From positions 94,586,467 to 94,650,466 of the forward strand of contig CM035432.1 of the NCBI GenBank assembly GCA_020310875.1: DNA of 64,000 nt, written 5' to 3'. The translations under genes were made by a program, and so were the position numbers. Under the pieces are notes generated by a model. The model saw only the letters and a program-made list of their open reading frames with translations, searched no databases and had not been told where the DNA came from. How positions within the stretch are numbered: the first letter of the stretch is position 1; every line of letters begins with the position of its first letter. Positions 47,165-60,620 of the stretch are shown here, piece by piece. This DNA comes from Ceratopteris richardii. Its lineage: Eukaryota > Streptophyta > Polypodiopsida > Polypodiales > Pteridaceae.

Positions 47165-50009
47165 TACTCATGGAGGAGGAGTTGCGGCTCAAGGCAAGGA
47201 GTGGTGGCAGCAAAGGATATGCTGCATTCACAGCAAATGCCAAAGGAGGCAAAGCGGATTCTTCAAAAGATGGAGACAAAAAGAAGAACGACAAAAAGAA
47301 GTTCAAGGGAGAGTGTTTCCACTACAAGAAGAGAGGTCACAGAATCCAAGACTGTCACATCATCAAGAAGGAAAAAGAGAAGAGTGGCTCTTCAAAAGGT
47401 GGCAAGGGAAAGAAGTATGCCAACACAACAGAAACAAAGCTTGAGTTATTTATTATGATAGAGGAGATGAGCTCCTCGGCTGAAGATTTAGGAATGATGA
47501 CTCATGGGTGTTGGACAGTGGTGCATCTCATCACATGATGAGTAGAAAAGACCTTTACAGTTCCTTACAACCTATAAAGGAAACCATCATAGTAAAGGTA
47601 GGGAACAATGCAAGATGTCCTACAGGGGGCGAAGGTATGATTTCTTTCATTAACTCTAATGGCAATATCAAAAAGCTTTCAAATGTGTTGTATGTTCCAC
47701 AAATAAAATGAAATCTACTTTTAGTAGCTTCTATAAATGATCAAGGTCATCAAGTATCTTTTAGTAAGACAAGAGTTAAGATTATGGATAGTAACAACAA
47801 CATTATTGGGACTGGCATAAGGAGGAACAACCTATATGAGTCATGGCTCTTACAAAACACACTACAAACTGGGCACAAGTAAGCTATTGCATGAGAGATT
47901 CGGCCACATTGGATACGTCATACCGAAGGAGATGCATCACAAGGGGTACAGTTGCACACCTACCATTGATTGCAGAAATGAAGGAACTGTGTGAAGCTTG
48001 CATGATGGGCAAGCTATAGAGGAAGGTGTTTCCACAAGAAAGCAAGAACAAGGAAAGCTATCCTCTAGAGTTGGTGCATGCTGATTTGTGTGGAAAAATG
48101 CCTACAAAGGCCTTGGGTGGATCTTCCTACTTCATGTTACTTGTTGACGACTATAGCAAGAAGATGTGGGTGTGCTTCCTTCATGATAAAGCTCAAGCTT
48201 TTGGTAAGTTTAAAGAATGGTTTCAGCTTGTTGAAACTGAAACAGGGAAGAAGATAAAGAAATTCAAGACAAACAGTGGTGGTGAGTTCACATCAACAGA
48301 GTTTGAAGATTTCTGTAAGAGTAAGGGAATCAAGCATCAACTCATAGTGGCACATAGTCCTCAACAGAACGGTGTTGCAAAACGTCGAAATCGAACCATC
48401 ATGGAGATGACAAGGTGCATGTTAAAAGGAAAGGGTTTTCCTAATCAATTTTGGGCAGAGGCTATCAACACTACTGTCTACATCTTGAATCAAAGCTACA
48501 CTAAGGCACTTGATGGAAAGACTCCACAAGAAGCCTAGACTAGTTAAAAGCCTTCTGTTTACCATTCTAAAGTATTTGGAAGTGAATGTTATTTACATGT
48601 TCCAGATAGGGAGAGAAACAAGCTTCAACAAAAAAGCATCAAATGTATCTTCCTAGGGTACAACAAAGATAAAAAGGTCTATAAGCTTTATGACTCTCGG
48701 GCTAAGAAGATCATGGCGAGTCATGATGTGGTGTTTAAGGAGGAGCAACCACATGCAATGGAGGAGGAAAAGAGAGCTTCCACTTTATCATTAGGCGAAG
48801 GGGCAATCCACTATGAACCTTGCCCAAGAGCTATCCCTTTTACACAAGAGAAAGAAGCATCGTCTTTAGATGATGAGTATGAAAGTCATCAACTTGTCGA
48901 CACCCAAGTGGAAAAGCCATTGCCACATTGGGCGAGGCAGCTCTATGATCTTGCAAACCCCATCCCACAGTCTTTAGAATAGGTTCTAGATTGATCGAGG
49001 TGACCACAAAGAATAGAGGAAGAGAGACAGGCAAGCGCCCATATTGTAAACATAGCCTTGATGGCTGATCATTCAAGAAGAGACAAAGGAACCAACCAAT
49101 GTGGAAGAGGCACTCCACGATCCGAATTGGAGGGCTGCCATGCACACATAATACAACAATATCATGAAGAATGGAACTTGGGAGCTAGTGGATCGACCCC
49201 CTAAGTGTAAAGTCATTGGCACCAAGTGCGTCTGGAAGCTAAAGTACAAGGCTGATGGTACTGTGGAAAAGTACAAAGCAAGACTTGTTGCATAGGGCTA
49301 CTCACAAGTTGAAGGCCTTGATTTTTTGTGAATCATTTGCCCCCACTACAAGAATGACTACTATCCGAGTAGTACTGGTTGTGGCTGCACATAAGCATTG
49401 GCCAGTCTATCATATGGATGTCAAATCGGCATTCCTGAATGGAGAGCTCAAGGATGAGGTATATGTGTCTCAACCACCAAGGTTTGAGGCTCCCCATTCA
49501 AAGAACAAGGTATGTAAGCTGAAGAAGGCATTATATGAGTTGAAACAAGCCCTTAGAGCATGGTACCAATGGATAGATAAGTATCTCTTAGATCGAGGTT
49601 TCAAAAGATGTGCTTATAATGCTACTTGTATGTTCTAAAGAGAGGAGGGAAGGCAATTGTGCTTGTAATCCATGTATATGACCTTGTGATTACAAGAAAT
49701 GATGATGCTCTTCTTCAACAAATGAAAGATGCCCTGAGTTCAGAATTTGAAATGACACACTTCGGCTTAATGCATTATTGCTTAGATCTTGAAGTTTGGC
49801 AGGAACCAGGGAAGATTTTCATCTCTCAACAAAATTATGCAAGACAGATATTGAAGGCATTCGACATGGAGGATTGCAAGGAAGCAGGTCAACACAAAAT
49901 TATCTATTGTCCAACTAAAGAAAATGGAGTAGACATCTTCACCAAGGCTCTTGGGAGAAAGCAACTTCTTCGACACTTTGCAAAGCTTGGGATTGGACCA
50001 AGAAGGTAG
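47165..50009 (+). pseudogene. copia G gag end, protease, integrase and RT remnant
   Basis: It resumes directly after the TACTC duplication. Gag ends with a Lys-rich stretch and CFHYKKRGHRIQDC (47316-47357), a knuckle with one Cys changed to Tyr. Protease: WVLDSGASHHMMS (47500-47540) and LSNVLYVPQIK. Pre-integrase: LLHERFGHIGY. Integrase: LVHADLCGKMP, FMLLVDDYSKKMW, NSGGEFTSTEF and SPQQNGVAKRRNRT (48070-48400), so the second catalytic position is Asn instead of Asp. RT: FAPTTRMTTIR, MDVKSAFLNGELKDEVYV and a degraded VIHVYDLVITR where VYVDD should be (49668-49690). At 49885 MEDCKEAG jumps to KIIYCPTKENGVDIFTKAL, a deletion of roughly 600 bp that removes most of RNase H. Dead copy. Confidence 0.85.
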
Positions 50010-50027
50010 TTCACCACAGGGTGGGCA

Positions 50028-50041
50028 TTGAGGGGGGGGGG
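50028..50041 (+). promoter_or_regulatory. Polypurine tract of copia G
   Basis: TTGAGGGGGGGGGG immediately before the 3' LTR. Confidence 0.8.
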
Positions 50042-50387
50042 TGTTAGCTATGCTCAATAATCCACCCTCAAGTGACCAAAAATGATCCATTGTGCTCTAA
50101 ATTGTAAGGCCCCATTATGAGGAGAAGCCATTGTGAGAGCCCAGACATTTGTGGAGCCCTAACTTCTAAGTTAGATGAGGTCTATGTGTGACCATTGATG
50201 GTTATATATGATCTATGTGAGCCTAGCCATTAGGTTAGGTAGGGCATAAAATTTCGGGCCATTGGGTTGCCATTCAAGGTGAAAATAAAGGCCTTGTGGC
50301 ATCACACGATTTCCCCATAGAACCTTAATGGGGGGAGTGCATAGGGGCACTTGCCCCCTTCTGTGGGGTCCGGGGGGCCTATTCCAC
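50042..50387 (+). repeat. 3' LTR of copia G, truncated
   Basis: It begins TGTTAGCTATGCTC and follows the 5' LTR closely to GGGGGGCCTAT, then breaks into an A-like scrap. Confidence 0.85.
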
Positions 50388-50388
50388 G

Positions 50389-50988
50389 TGTTGAATCATT
50401 CATAGATTTTGCATAATCTATGAGCTTATATAGCCCATAACATAAATTGCTAGAAGTAATAATGATGTTGCCATTTGAGAGATCATGAACTATACATCTA
50501 TCATCAACAAATTTCACAACCAAGCCGATCTTACATAATGCGAATAACAAAATTTTCTTGATCCTTGGCACAAATAAAGCATCCAACAATGTAAAATAAC
50601 TACCATCAATAGGAGTCAGAATGCTCTTACCAACTCCCATAATAGGATAAGAGGAGTTTTTGGTGCATGTAACAATATTCCCTATAGGGGAAGGCTCAAG
50701 TGAAGTGAAGAAATTGCACTATGAGGTAATATGTTTGGTTGCCCCACTATCAAAGTACCAAACATATGAGACTACTACAAACATACACTATTCATGAGAA
50801 GATGGGTCATAACTACAAACATTAGTAAATGCCCATTCTTCATTCTGCATAAGATTAGTAGAGTCTTTTGGGTGTAGAGGCCTCTACAACAACCATTCCA
50901 ACATCTTTCTTTTTTTCCTCCTTTGCAATAAGTTTTGGACAACTCTTTATGACATTATCATTTCCTTTACAGTATTTGCAAAACAATA
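50389..50988 (-). pseudogene. A-like copia scrap (gag end and protease)
   Basis: About 600 bp matching copia A from about 45211 to 45820, on the minus strand, clearly more diverged than B. It reads the gag knuckle end, a TAG at the gag-protease border (HE, stop, CM), then MGVGKSILTPIDGSYFTLLD and KFVDDRCIVHDLSNG of the protease region (50302-50640 frame). Both ends are abrupt: a truncated G LTR to the left and copia H to the right. Confidence 0.8.
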
Positions 50989-51334
50989 GGGTTAGCCTTT
51001 GCAACTTGTGAAGCTATGTGGGTTAAGAAGCTCTTGCTGATCTTGATGTGCAGGTGGAGACCATTCCAATTTATGGTGACAACATGTCAAGCATTCACTT
51101 GACAAACAATCCAATGTTTCATGCACGAAGCAAGCACATAGAAGTGCATTATCATTATGTTCGAGAAAAAGTTTTGAGCAAGGATGTGGATATAAAGTTC
51201 ATTGGAACTAATGATAAGGTTGCAGACATGTTTACAAAGTCCTTAGATGCTTCTAAGCTAAAGATGTTCAAGGATGACATCAACTTGCAGGATATGGCTG
51301 AAGGTGCAAGCTCACATGTGAGCTTGAGGGCGAG
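50989..51334 (+). pseudogene. copia H RNase H end
   Basis: The plus-strand 3' end of a copia polymerase. ATCEAMWVKKLL (50998-51035) is followed by a one-base shift into VETIPIYGDNMSSIHLTNNP, HARSKHIEVHYHYVREKVL and VADMFTKSLDASKLKMF (51048-51270). These are the last RNase H motifs of families D and E, to which H is closer than to A or G. There is no stop before the LTR; the frame runs to 51413. A polypurine-like TTGAGGGCGAG (51324-51334) precedes the LTR. Everything upstream was lost at the junction near 50988. Confidence 0.8.
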
Positions 51335-51811
51335 TGTTCAAAATAAAGAAGTAAGGTCGTATATATTTTTGCAAAAAGGATTTTCTTCAAGTAGAAGGAA
51401 AATACAAAAATGAAAAATGGAAGCACTTACTTCAACAAGTAGTGGAGGGCAAAAGAGAATCAAATCCAAAAACTGAACTGTAAGAGGAGTGGCTGTCCAA
51501 AGTAGTGGAGAAGTTATGGAGAAGAGCTCTCAAACTCATCATGAGAGTTTTTGGTCACTTGGCTATAAAAGAGGCAAGGGAGGACACTCAAGAACAGAGG
51601 AAGAAGGCCTGGAAGTCCCCTTGTAGCTAGTTCATTTGGTTTGAGTCATTTCGTTCACTTCACTCTCATAGACTATGTCCAAGCGCATACCCATTTATGG
51701 GTAGTCTACTTGTGAGAGTCATATCTCTCAATATATGTATCCAAATTTAACTTTAAACATTTGTTGGTAAGCTTATCTCGATTACTTCTTGTATCTAGAA
51801 CAATTTCAACA
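51335..51811 (+). repeat. 3' LTR of copia H
   Basis: It begins TGTTCAAAATAAAG and probably ends at TTTCAACA (51811), giving TGTT and AACA ends. A good TATA box, GGCTATAAAAGAGG, is at 51563-51570. The second LTR is not in the window, so the end is inferred. Confidence 0.6.
51563..51570 (+). promoter_or_regulatory. TATA box in copia H LTR
   Basis: CTATAAAA in the context TTGGCTATAAAAGAGGC, in the middle of the proposed LTR. Confidence 0.55.
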
Positions 51812-52286
51812 AATTCTTTATGTTCTATGAGTTATTAAGTTTTTAGTGAAGTCCAATTTTTAGCTTAATTGAGTGGACAGGTAGCCTATTTTGAGGCAAA
51901 GAGTTGCCAACCCAAAACTAATCCAAACTGAGTGTTTGATAGCTCATTTGAAAGCTCTAGGTGTCTAGTTTGAGTGACCAAAGTTTCAAGTTCATTGAAT
52001 TTTTCAGTCGGTACTAGTTTTCATTTGAAAGTTCATTTGGTAGCAAAAGTCTTGATCCTGAGAAGGTCTTCTACACTTTCTGCTGCGAATAGGAGATGAA
52101 TTCTCCAACACATTCCCCCTCGAGAGGGGTGGATGTAATGCTAGGAATAGTGAGGAGGTTGTTGGAATTTCTTGAAGAGATTTGGCTAGGGCTTCTGTAA
52201 TTAAAAATATCTCGAGTGGATCCAGTAAGAGTACCATGTTCTCCTCTAAGCTTGGAGGGTTTCATTAGGGGTTAAACCTAACTCTA
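51812..52286. other. Possible 5' region of the LINE
   Basis: About 475 bp between the H LTR and the LINE ORF1 frame. Nothing specific is recognised; it may be the LINE 5' untranslated region. Confidence 0.3.
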
Positions 52287-53870
52287 ATGGCTTTGCAAAT
52301 CCCACTAAAAAATGGATTTATTCAACATGGCTCACCCATGTATGTGATGGGTACAAGCACATCATCTAATCAAGGCATTGGTGGAAGATCCTCTGAAGCA
52401 ATAGTTCAACAAGATGATGCTACAGGTAATGGCTCACCTTCAAAATCTTTTGCTGACATGCTCATAGCTCAAAGCATGTATGGGAAACCCCTTTTCAATA
52501 GAAATGCTCCAACAAGTAACAATGGTCCTTATTCTACTGATTATTCAAATAAAGGCAAAGAGAAGGTTAATGAAGAGGATAACAGACATGAGATATGTGT
52601 TGATTTGGATCATGAGGATAAAGAAGAATCTACATTATTCATAGGCAGAAACTCATTTATAAACTAGCAAACCCAAATCACAGACATAGTTATTGGGTTA
52701 TGTCATGGACTCAAACCGGATCTTGAAATTCTTAAATAGTGGGTTAAAGTTAATTGGAAAAGCAAAGGTCTATTTGTCCAACATATTCAATTCTTGCCTA
52801 ACAACTATTTCTTGTTCTACTTCAAAGATTGAATCAATGCATTGAAAGTGATAAGTGGACGTCAATGGTTGATCAAATTCACCCCTATCTCATTTTTCAA
52901 GTGGCATGTAGGTTTTAACCCAAGGGGACCTAAGCCCACCAAGGTGCTTGTTTGGGTGGAATTCCATGACTTACCAGTGGAATTCTATCCCTAGATAGAC
53001 AACCTGAGTAACCTTTTTGGTAAAGATTTGGGTCAAAGAAATAGAGGTATCATTAATCCCAAGTGAAACCCACAAGTTATGATGGAGTTGACATAGCTAA
53101 ACCCATTAGAACTCATTAATAGAGAAAGATTTAGATGGTAAAATATTGCATGAACAAAAGATGTTTTATAGAAATGTTCCTAATGCCTATTTTAATTGTT
53201 ATAAATAGGGGCACTTGATAAAGGATTGCCCTCTTTTAGCTAATTATAAGGAAGCAAACTTGGAAAGCAAGGCTATTAGCCTAAGAGAATCCGTAGCAAC
53301 TAAGGTAAATCCAACATCTATTGGAAACAGGAAGCCTTATGTGAAAACCCAAAAAAAAAGTAGGTAAATGGGTCAACAAATTTGATGTTTTATTGGAGGA
53401 AGTTGCTAATCCTTTTGATCAAAAGTCTATTGATGATATACCTAATTGAGAAAACAATGAGAACATTGAAACTCAGGTGAAGAAGACAAACATATGGAAG
53501 ACAATAATGAAACTATCTAGAGTAGCTCTGAGGAGGCTCAAGGTGGGGGTTGTGCCCATATTGCTAATAAAAAGAAAATTTTTGATGTTCAAGCTTCCAC
53601 TCCTTAGAGTTATAAAGGTAATGAAGAAAAAATTCCTAATATTCATGATGATTGTTTTCCTCAAGAATTGAATCAGCATGATCAGATCATGTATAATGAA
53701 ATGAACCTAGACCTAAAAATCAGGAAGATATGACCATGGATACTAATGATGAAGGATGCTCATCTCGATCAAGTTCATGTAAATAAAAAAGGAAAGATCC
53801 CATGAGGACCTCTATCTCAATGGTTAAACCCACCAAAAACTCTAAGAAATGACGTGTCTGAATCACTTCT
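52287..53870 (+). pseudogene. LINE ORF1 (DUF4283 and zinc knuckle)
   Basis: Degenerate first ORF of a plant L1-type LINE, whose product binds the element RNA. The first 126 codons are open, with a variable Ser/Asn-rich N-terminus containing SFADMLIAQ, as in SYAD starts of this family, and acidic and Lys runs. After a stop at 52667 the DUF4283 domain is legible in the same direction: VIGLCHGLKP, WVKVNWKSKGLFVQ, FLPNNYFLFYFKD, GRQWLIKFTPISFFKW and VLVWVEFHDLPVEFY (52680-52995). A CCHC knuckle follows near 53187-53230, read as FNCYK, stop, GHLIKDC, with the first Cys changed to Tyr. Stops and shifts throughout. Confidence 0.7.
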
Positions 53871-54779
53871 TTGATTGCTTGATGAGTTTTAGGACTTGAT
53901 CCCTCGGATAATTAATTTGGAATAGTCATTTTGTTTATCAATATTATTTATTAATCAAGCTTGCTATCCTAGCGGGTCTCTAGATCAACAAAGATAGGGA
54001 GTATCTTATTGTCTACTGCATGCTCTTTAATCTTTTGTTATTTAAGTTAGTGATTAAGCTCGATCATTCCATTTTTTGGTCAATTCCATAGGCATAAAAA
54101 TTAGTTAAAGGGTACGATGGATCCTAAGACTAATGGCTTCCATTTTAAGAATGATACAAACTTATCTAAAAAGATAGTTCCTTTGATGACTTGTGATAAC
54201 TTGTTTAGTAGCATCATTGTTATTGATTCTCTTCTAAGCCTTTGCCTTAATGCTTATGTGTTATTGTATTTAGAAAATCTTGATGACTCTTTGATATTCT
54301 TTTTGGTCTTGAATCCCTGCTAGATTTTGGACCAATAAGAATTTGAACAATACTATTTGGCATTATGTTTTGTACAGTCTTTACACTGATTTCATTACTA
54401 TAAGGTTTGTCTTGTATGCGTAGAACAGGTGGTGTGAAATAGACCTTAGAATAAAAAAAGTAGTTCAAGATGGACACTGTAAATAAAGAGTTACTTTACC
54501 ACAACCTATTTATCCCTATAGGATCCTGGATCAATAAGAAACACGGAATTGATGATGGATCAATAAGAAACATGGAATTGATGATTAAGTAGTTGAAGAT
54601 GGACATTGTAAATAAAGAGTTACTTTACTACAACCTATTTATCCCTGTAGGATCCTGAATCAATAAGAAACATGGAATTAGTGATATGGGCTTTTTTTTT
54701 TTTACTGCTCTTCTAGTAACGATACAACTATTTCTATAATGAGAGATTCCTTGAGTCCATTTACTTTATGGTGAGGCCC
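53871..54779. repeat. Unrecognised sequence with a duplicated segment
   Basis: About 0.9 kb between the two LINE parts, where the endonuclease and RT core should be; neither is seen. It contains a duplication: 54463-54557 and 54592-54687 share about 95 bp (GATGGACACTGTAAATAAAG onward), with a 29-bp partial third copy between them at 54558-54586. Confidence 0.65.
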
Positions 54780-55690
54780 TAATTATGCTTTTGATTATAG
54801 TTTGAGTTATCCAATCTATTCTCTTGATTATTTGAGGTTGAGAAATCGTTTTGCCCCTCTAGGAATGTCTAGCTATGCAGGGTATTGGGCTAGTAAAGTT
54901 ATGAATAGACCTACCTGGTATATGCTCGGATGGATGTTAAGTTCAATTATAGGTTACACTCTGTTTTTTCTACTAATGTTGATTTCTATTTGTAGGAATC
55001 CATCTGGAATGGCTGGATTTCTTATGAAAGAAATAGCCCTCTATGTATTAAAAGAAATAAGTACATGAAATCTGGCTTCATCACTTGGAACAACCTCTTG
55101 AATTAAGGTGAGATAATTGATGATAACTTGATCCTTAATCCAATCGGTCTCTCTATGGCTTGTAAACAAGTGCACTATAAAAAGCACTTGAGGGAGAAGA
55201 TGGAAGAGCGCACTATGCAAAAGGACATCAGTATCCTCAAGGTGGCCTCTGACATCTACAAGTAGTACAAGAAGCACCATATTCCTATACTTAGGATCAT
55301 TGACAAGCTTAACTCTAGATGGAAGACCAACTCGTCCCCAAATCAGTGGAGGTATATATTCAGAGCTACCTAGGCTTTCCCTGTGTCTATCAAGCAATCC
55401 ACACTTCAATGGATTATTATCCACAACAGGACCTAGACTTGAAGTAGATCTAAAATATGTAATATCAATAAAGGAAGTTGTTCCTTTTATGGCAAGGAGG
55501 AGAATCTTGCCCATCTGTTCTTGAATTGCAATCATGCTCAGAGATTTTGCAACTTGATAAAGAACTATTGTCAAACTGCTGGTCTGACAAATCTTGGTTA
55601 CAAAGAGGTGCTACTTGTAGTTTGTAGCAGAATGGATGTCATCCTTTGGATTTCCAAGTAGAAATTAGGAAAAATTGATGTGTTTCCCAC
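54780..55690 (+). pseudogene. LINE ORF2 C-terminal part (zf-RVT region)
   Basis: The plus-strand end of a LINE ORF2. The clear part is at 55370-55680: FPVSIKQSTLQWIIIHNR, then NINKGSCSFYGKEENL, AHLFLNCNHAQRFCNL and LVVCSRMDVILWISK. This is the zf-RVT region after the reverse transcriptase of plant L1 LINEs, with Cys, Cys, His and Cys spaced as usual but the second Cys changed to Tyr (CSFYGKEE). Upstream, 54802-55068 is an 88-codon open frame with GFLMKEIALYVLKEIST, probably from the RT-to-zinc linker. The RT catalytic domain is absent, so a large internal deletion separates this from ORF1. Confidence 0.65.
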
Positions 55691-55959
55691 TCCTCTTGTG
55701 TGACACGTGAAACGTCCAACCGAGAGCCTTAAGGTGGTGATTCGTGAATCGTGGTATACTTCAGGTATGGTGAGAGGAGATGATGAAATGGGGTCCTACA
55801 AGCGATCAAAAGCTCCATATTTGAAATGGATTTACAGGGTTCCAACTTCCAAGCACCTTGAAGCTTGCAGTCTTGCAGAAGATTTCAAAACTGGTCGGAG
55901 AACAGTGGTTGGCAAAGCTAAGGGAGCTCAACTGACAGCCTGTACGTCTCGACACAGGT

Positions 55960-57377
55960 TGTAAGGACGGTCCAGATCGAAATCGACGAACGCGCGCGTT
56001 GCGCCCCGGCCCCCTACTAGCTCTGTGAGGAGAGAGAAAGAGTGCGTGTAGCGTGGTTTACGTAACCAAAATTCGATATATCTTTTCTCCGTGCTTGCTA
56101 GCTTCTCTTCCTGTGGAGTGGGAGACATCTTTTTCAATTGTCCTTCTGGATGCCCATCAGGTGCTGCTATTTTCCGTGAAACCTCAAGCTCGCCATTGCA
56201 GCTTCGCGGACATAAGCTTAGTGCGTCTGTTTCTTTAGCCTCTGTACGGGTACAAAACCATTGCTTCCATTTTCATTACTGTCAATTTGCCTTTCTGAGT
56301 TAAATGGTTCAATTCTGGCTCCGTGATCGACGTGCTAGAGGCTTATTATTGCGGATTCCGATGTTATACTTCCACCCACGATCACTCTATCTGTTTGTTT
56401 TCTGAACAATCTATCTTCACAAAATTTCGCAGAAAGATATGCCTTCATTAACCGCGCGTATACATTTACGCGCTGCACTCATATTCCCGTATGATAAGCT
56501 TGGGCATGGATGCATTTGTACCCTCGTATCTTTCTATCTTTCCATTTCAATATTTTTGCTCTATACGCATGCCAAAATTCAATGTTTCGTCTTTGTCATC
56601 GTTAGATGTTTGTTTTATGCGGATTGGAGCCTCTACCTGGACGCCGCGATTGCGGGTTTTTAATAGCCTCATGAATGTTCTTTTTTTCTTCTGCTAGCGG
56701 TTAATATACGTATTTGCTTTGTTTACCTTTGAAATGATTTTTCCTGCTGGTATTGCTGTGTTCTCCTGTGTTTGTGTTTGCATCTTGAACATCATCAATG
56801 ATCAGGTCTTTTGCGTATTCCAAGACAGCAGAGTCACCCGTTTAGTGAGTCTGTGTGGCTTGGCAAGTGTAGATGTTTATGGATCTGCTGGTAGGTTAAA
56901 TCAAGGAAGCACAAGGAGAGTGGATGACGTGTTCCATGCCCATGGATTTCCATGAATCAAATAACAGTAATGAGAACTACGCAACATGCAACCTGGCCAT
57001 ACGATTCACTGGGATGAAGCAGATGCTTGTGAATTGTAGGAGTACTAGTGTTGATCGATTCAGTTGGTTTTTCTGAAATAGGAACAGGAAAAGTAGAAAA
57101 CGTACCTTGAACACTTGAGTCGGTAACTGATTTCTGCGATTATGTTATTATACAGTATATCATAATCTTTCAGATGAGTAACTCGTATCCGTAATGCTGG
57201 ATGATGTTTCAATATAGGTGACCTGCTAATTTATCAAAGGAAGTGAAATATGTCTGTCAAATATTTTTTGAAATGTATAGTATCATTTTTAGTTATTACG
57301 TTGTATCTGAATCTACACATTTATAGAACATTTTGATTGTCCTGATTTTTTGATGCTATCAACTAATGCCAATCAGG
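55960..57377 (+). promoter_or_regulatory. Probable actin promoter and leader intron
   Basis: The only CpG-rich stretch on this side of the window (55970-56070, with CGAACGCGCGCGTTGCG) precedes a TATA-like CGATATATC near 56074. Plant actin genes usually have a long leader intron ending a few bases before the ATG. A good acceptor is at 57371-57377 (GCCAATCAG, then GAGC), 22 bases before the start codon. The donor is uncertain: CCTCTGTACGGGTACAAAA near 56240-56255 is one candidate. The transcription start is not determined. Confidence 0.5.
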
Positions 57378-57399
57378 AGCAAAAGTGCAAGTTGGAATA

Positions 57400-58783
<1,384 letters not shown>

Positions 58784-60169
58784 TTTTATAAACATTTTGT
58801 AAATGCGATGCTGGGATCATGCTAAAAACATAGGTTCTGTAGTGATATAAACATCTCATTTTGTTATCCGTACCTCATGCATATGTTGATTCTCCTCTTC
58901 TTTTTGAGATATCATGGCCACAATCTTTTGTGATTCCAAACCTACTTGAGACACATTTTTTAATCTTGTATTTTTTTGAAACTCACAATGATAGTATTTA
59001 TCATTGTCTTATACTTTTCTTTCTCCCGGATGTTATGAAATGAAAATTTGTTCAATATCTCTTTGGACAGATGCCAACAACTACCTTGGTGGCAAACATG
59101 TGTACTATATTTTGTCTCTCGTTGTGTGGTGCAGTCAAATTGGTCTAAACAGCCGCATTTGAGGTGTGCCCTATGTTATTTCTTTGGCATCAGATACCGA
59201 TGTTTGATCCGTGCAAAAGGGAATTGTGCTTGTGACACTTTCTTATGAGAAATTGTAATGTTTGCAACATGTGAATAGCAGTCGCAAACTTTGATGCTCG
59301 TCTTCTTCTCCCCCCTCAACTCTTTCCACTCTATCTGTTTCTCTTTCTGAGTAAAGGAAAAAGGTGATGCTTGTGACTCTCCAATCAAATTGCTCTAAGA
59401 TATATCTTGAGGTCTTCTCATTCCTACACAAAAGTTGCTTTAACGCAAACTTAGGATATGCATGAAGGCTGAATTGATGAACTTGGCTTTCCCTGAAGAA
59501 ATTACAGCATATGGTTAGTAAAACAATCTTAAAGAACACATTATGGCTGACAAGTCCCACACTCAAATCTTTCACCAAGGTGGAAAACCCATGTACTCAT
59601 GAAGGTCGAATCTAACCGAAGAAATTGGCTCCAACATGGGAACCATAGTATTCGGGTAAGGGAATAACAATTTGTATGCTGCAAGAGTATTTCAGCTAAG
59701 AGATTGTGTCACGTTCTTCTGATCATCGAAGAACACCACTTTAAAACATCGAAGAACACCTTGGAGCACTGTCATGTAGAAAAACGTCAATAAAATCAAC
59801 GGAAAACTGCAGCTTAGACAAAGAAACGGGGCAATCCAATTCGAAGTCAAGGTTGTGGATACCAATTATGAATCCTAACGTAGGAATGATTTGCAATAGA
59901 TTTTTCATAAAAATTGTGTAATTAAAATGAAGATTCTGGATACCATCTGTCTACTCGACGATTTGTATGCACAGATGAAATGGCATCAAAATCAAGCATC
60001 GAGAAAGCATTGAAACAAGGAAAACGACCATTCCACAAACTCTTTCGTCATTGGTTCCTTTGAAACCAAGAAACAATGTGAAATCATTAGCCAAATAAGA
60101 AACTCAGTAGGACGAGTGAACGAGTTGGACTCCTAACCGAACAAGTAATCCATCAAGTATGTGGATGTT
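58784..60169. other. Actin 3' region and unrecognised sequence
   Basis: The actin 3' untranslated region starts at 58784; a candidate end is not obvious. The remaining 1.1 kb has no recognisable frame, repeat or RNA gene. Confidence 0.5.
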
Positions 60170-60620
60170 TGTACGAATGTGTGTTGTGCGTATGTTTGTA
60201 TGTATGTGTATGTATGTACTTAATGAATGTATGAGTGTATATATACAAATGTATGAATGTATATGTACAAATGTATGTGTATGAATGTGTCTGTATGTGT
60301 ATATATAAATAGGTACATGCGTATGTACATATGTACATTGTTCACATGCATGCATGTGTGACTATGCATACTTGGGTGCATGAATGTTTGCAAGTGTGTA
60401 CGCTTGCATGGAGTGCATGTGTATATATGCATGCATGCGTAAGTTTTTATGTATGTGTGCATGTATGCATCTACGCATGTGCGTGTTCCGTGCATATGTA
60501 TGTATGCATGCATGTATGTATGTATCTGTGTATGTGTATGTGTGTGTATGTATGTATGTGTGCATGCATGTATGTATGCATGCATGTATTGACGTATGCA
60601 TATATGTATGTGTGTCAAGA
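60170..60620. repeat. (TGTA)/(TGCA)/(TG) microsatellite
   Basis: About 450 bp of degenerate TGTATG, TGCATG and TGTG units. Frames of 60-138 codons on both strands are periodic artefacts rich in Met, Cys, His and Tyr. Confidence 0.95.

Larger units (their letters stand above)
40626..50387 (+). mobile_element. copia G, interrupted by nested copia A
   Basis: A plus-strand copia element: LTR 40626-41348, primer site, gag 41418 onward, polymerase to 50009, polypurine tract with nine Gs, and the first 346 bp of the 3' LTR. Copia A (42094-47164) sits in its gag. The 3' LTR is cut at about 50387. RNase H is mostly deleted. Without A it would be about 4.7 kb. Confidence 0.85.

Noticed and set aside
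54802..55068. 88-codon hydrophobic frame that looks like a small membrane protein
   Set aside because: It is in line with the LINE ORF2 end that follows and has no signal of an independent gene.
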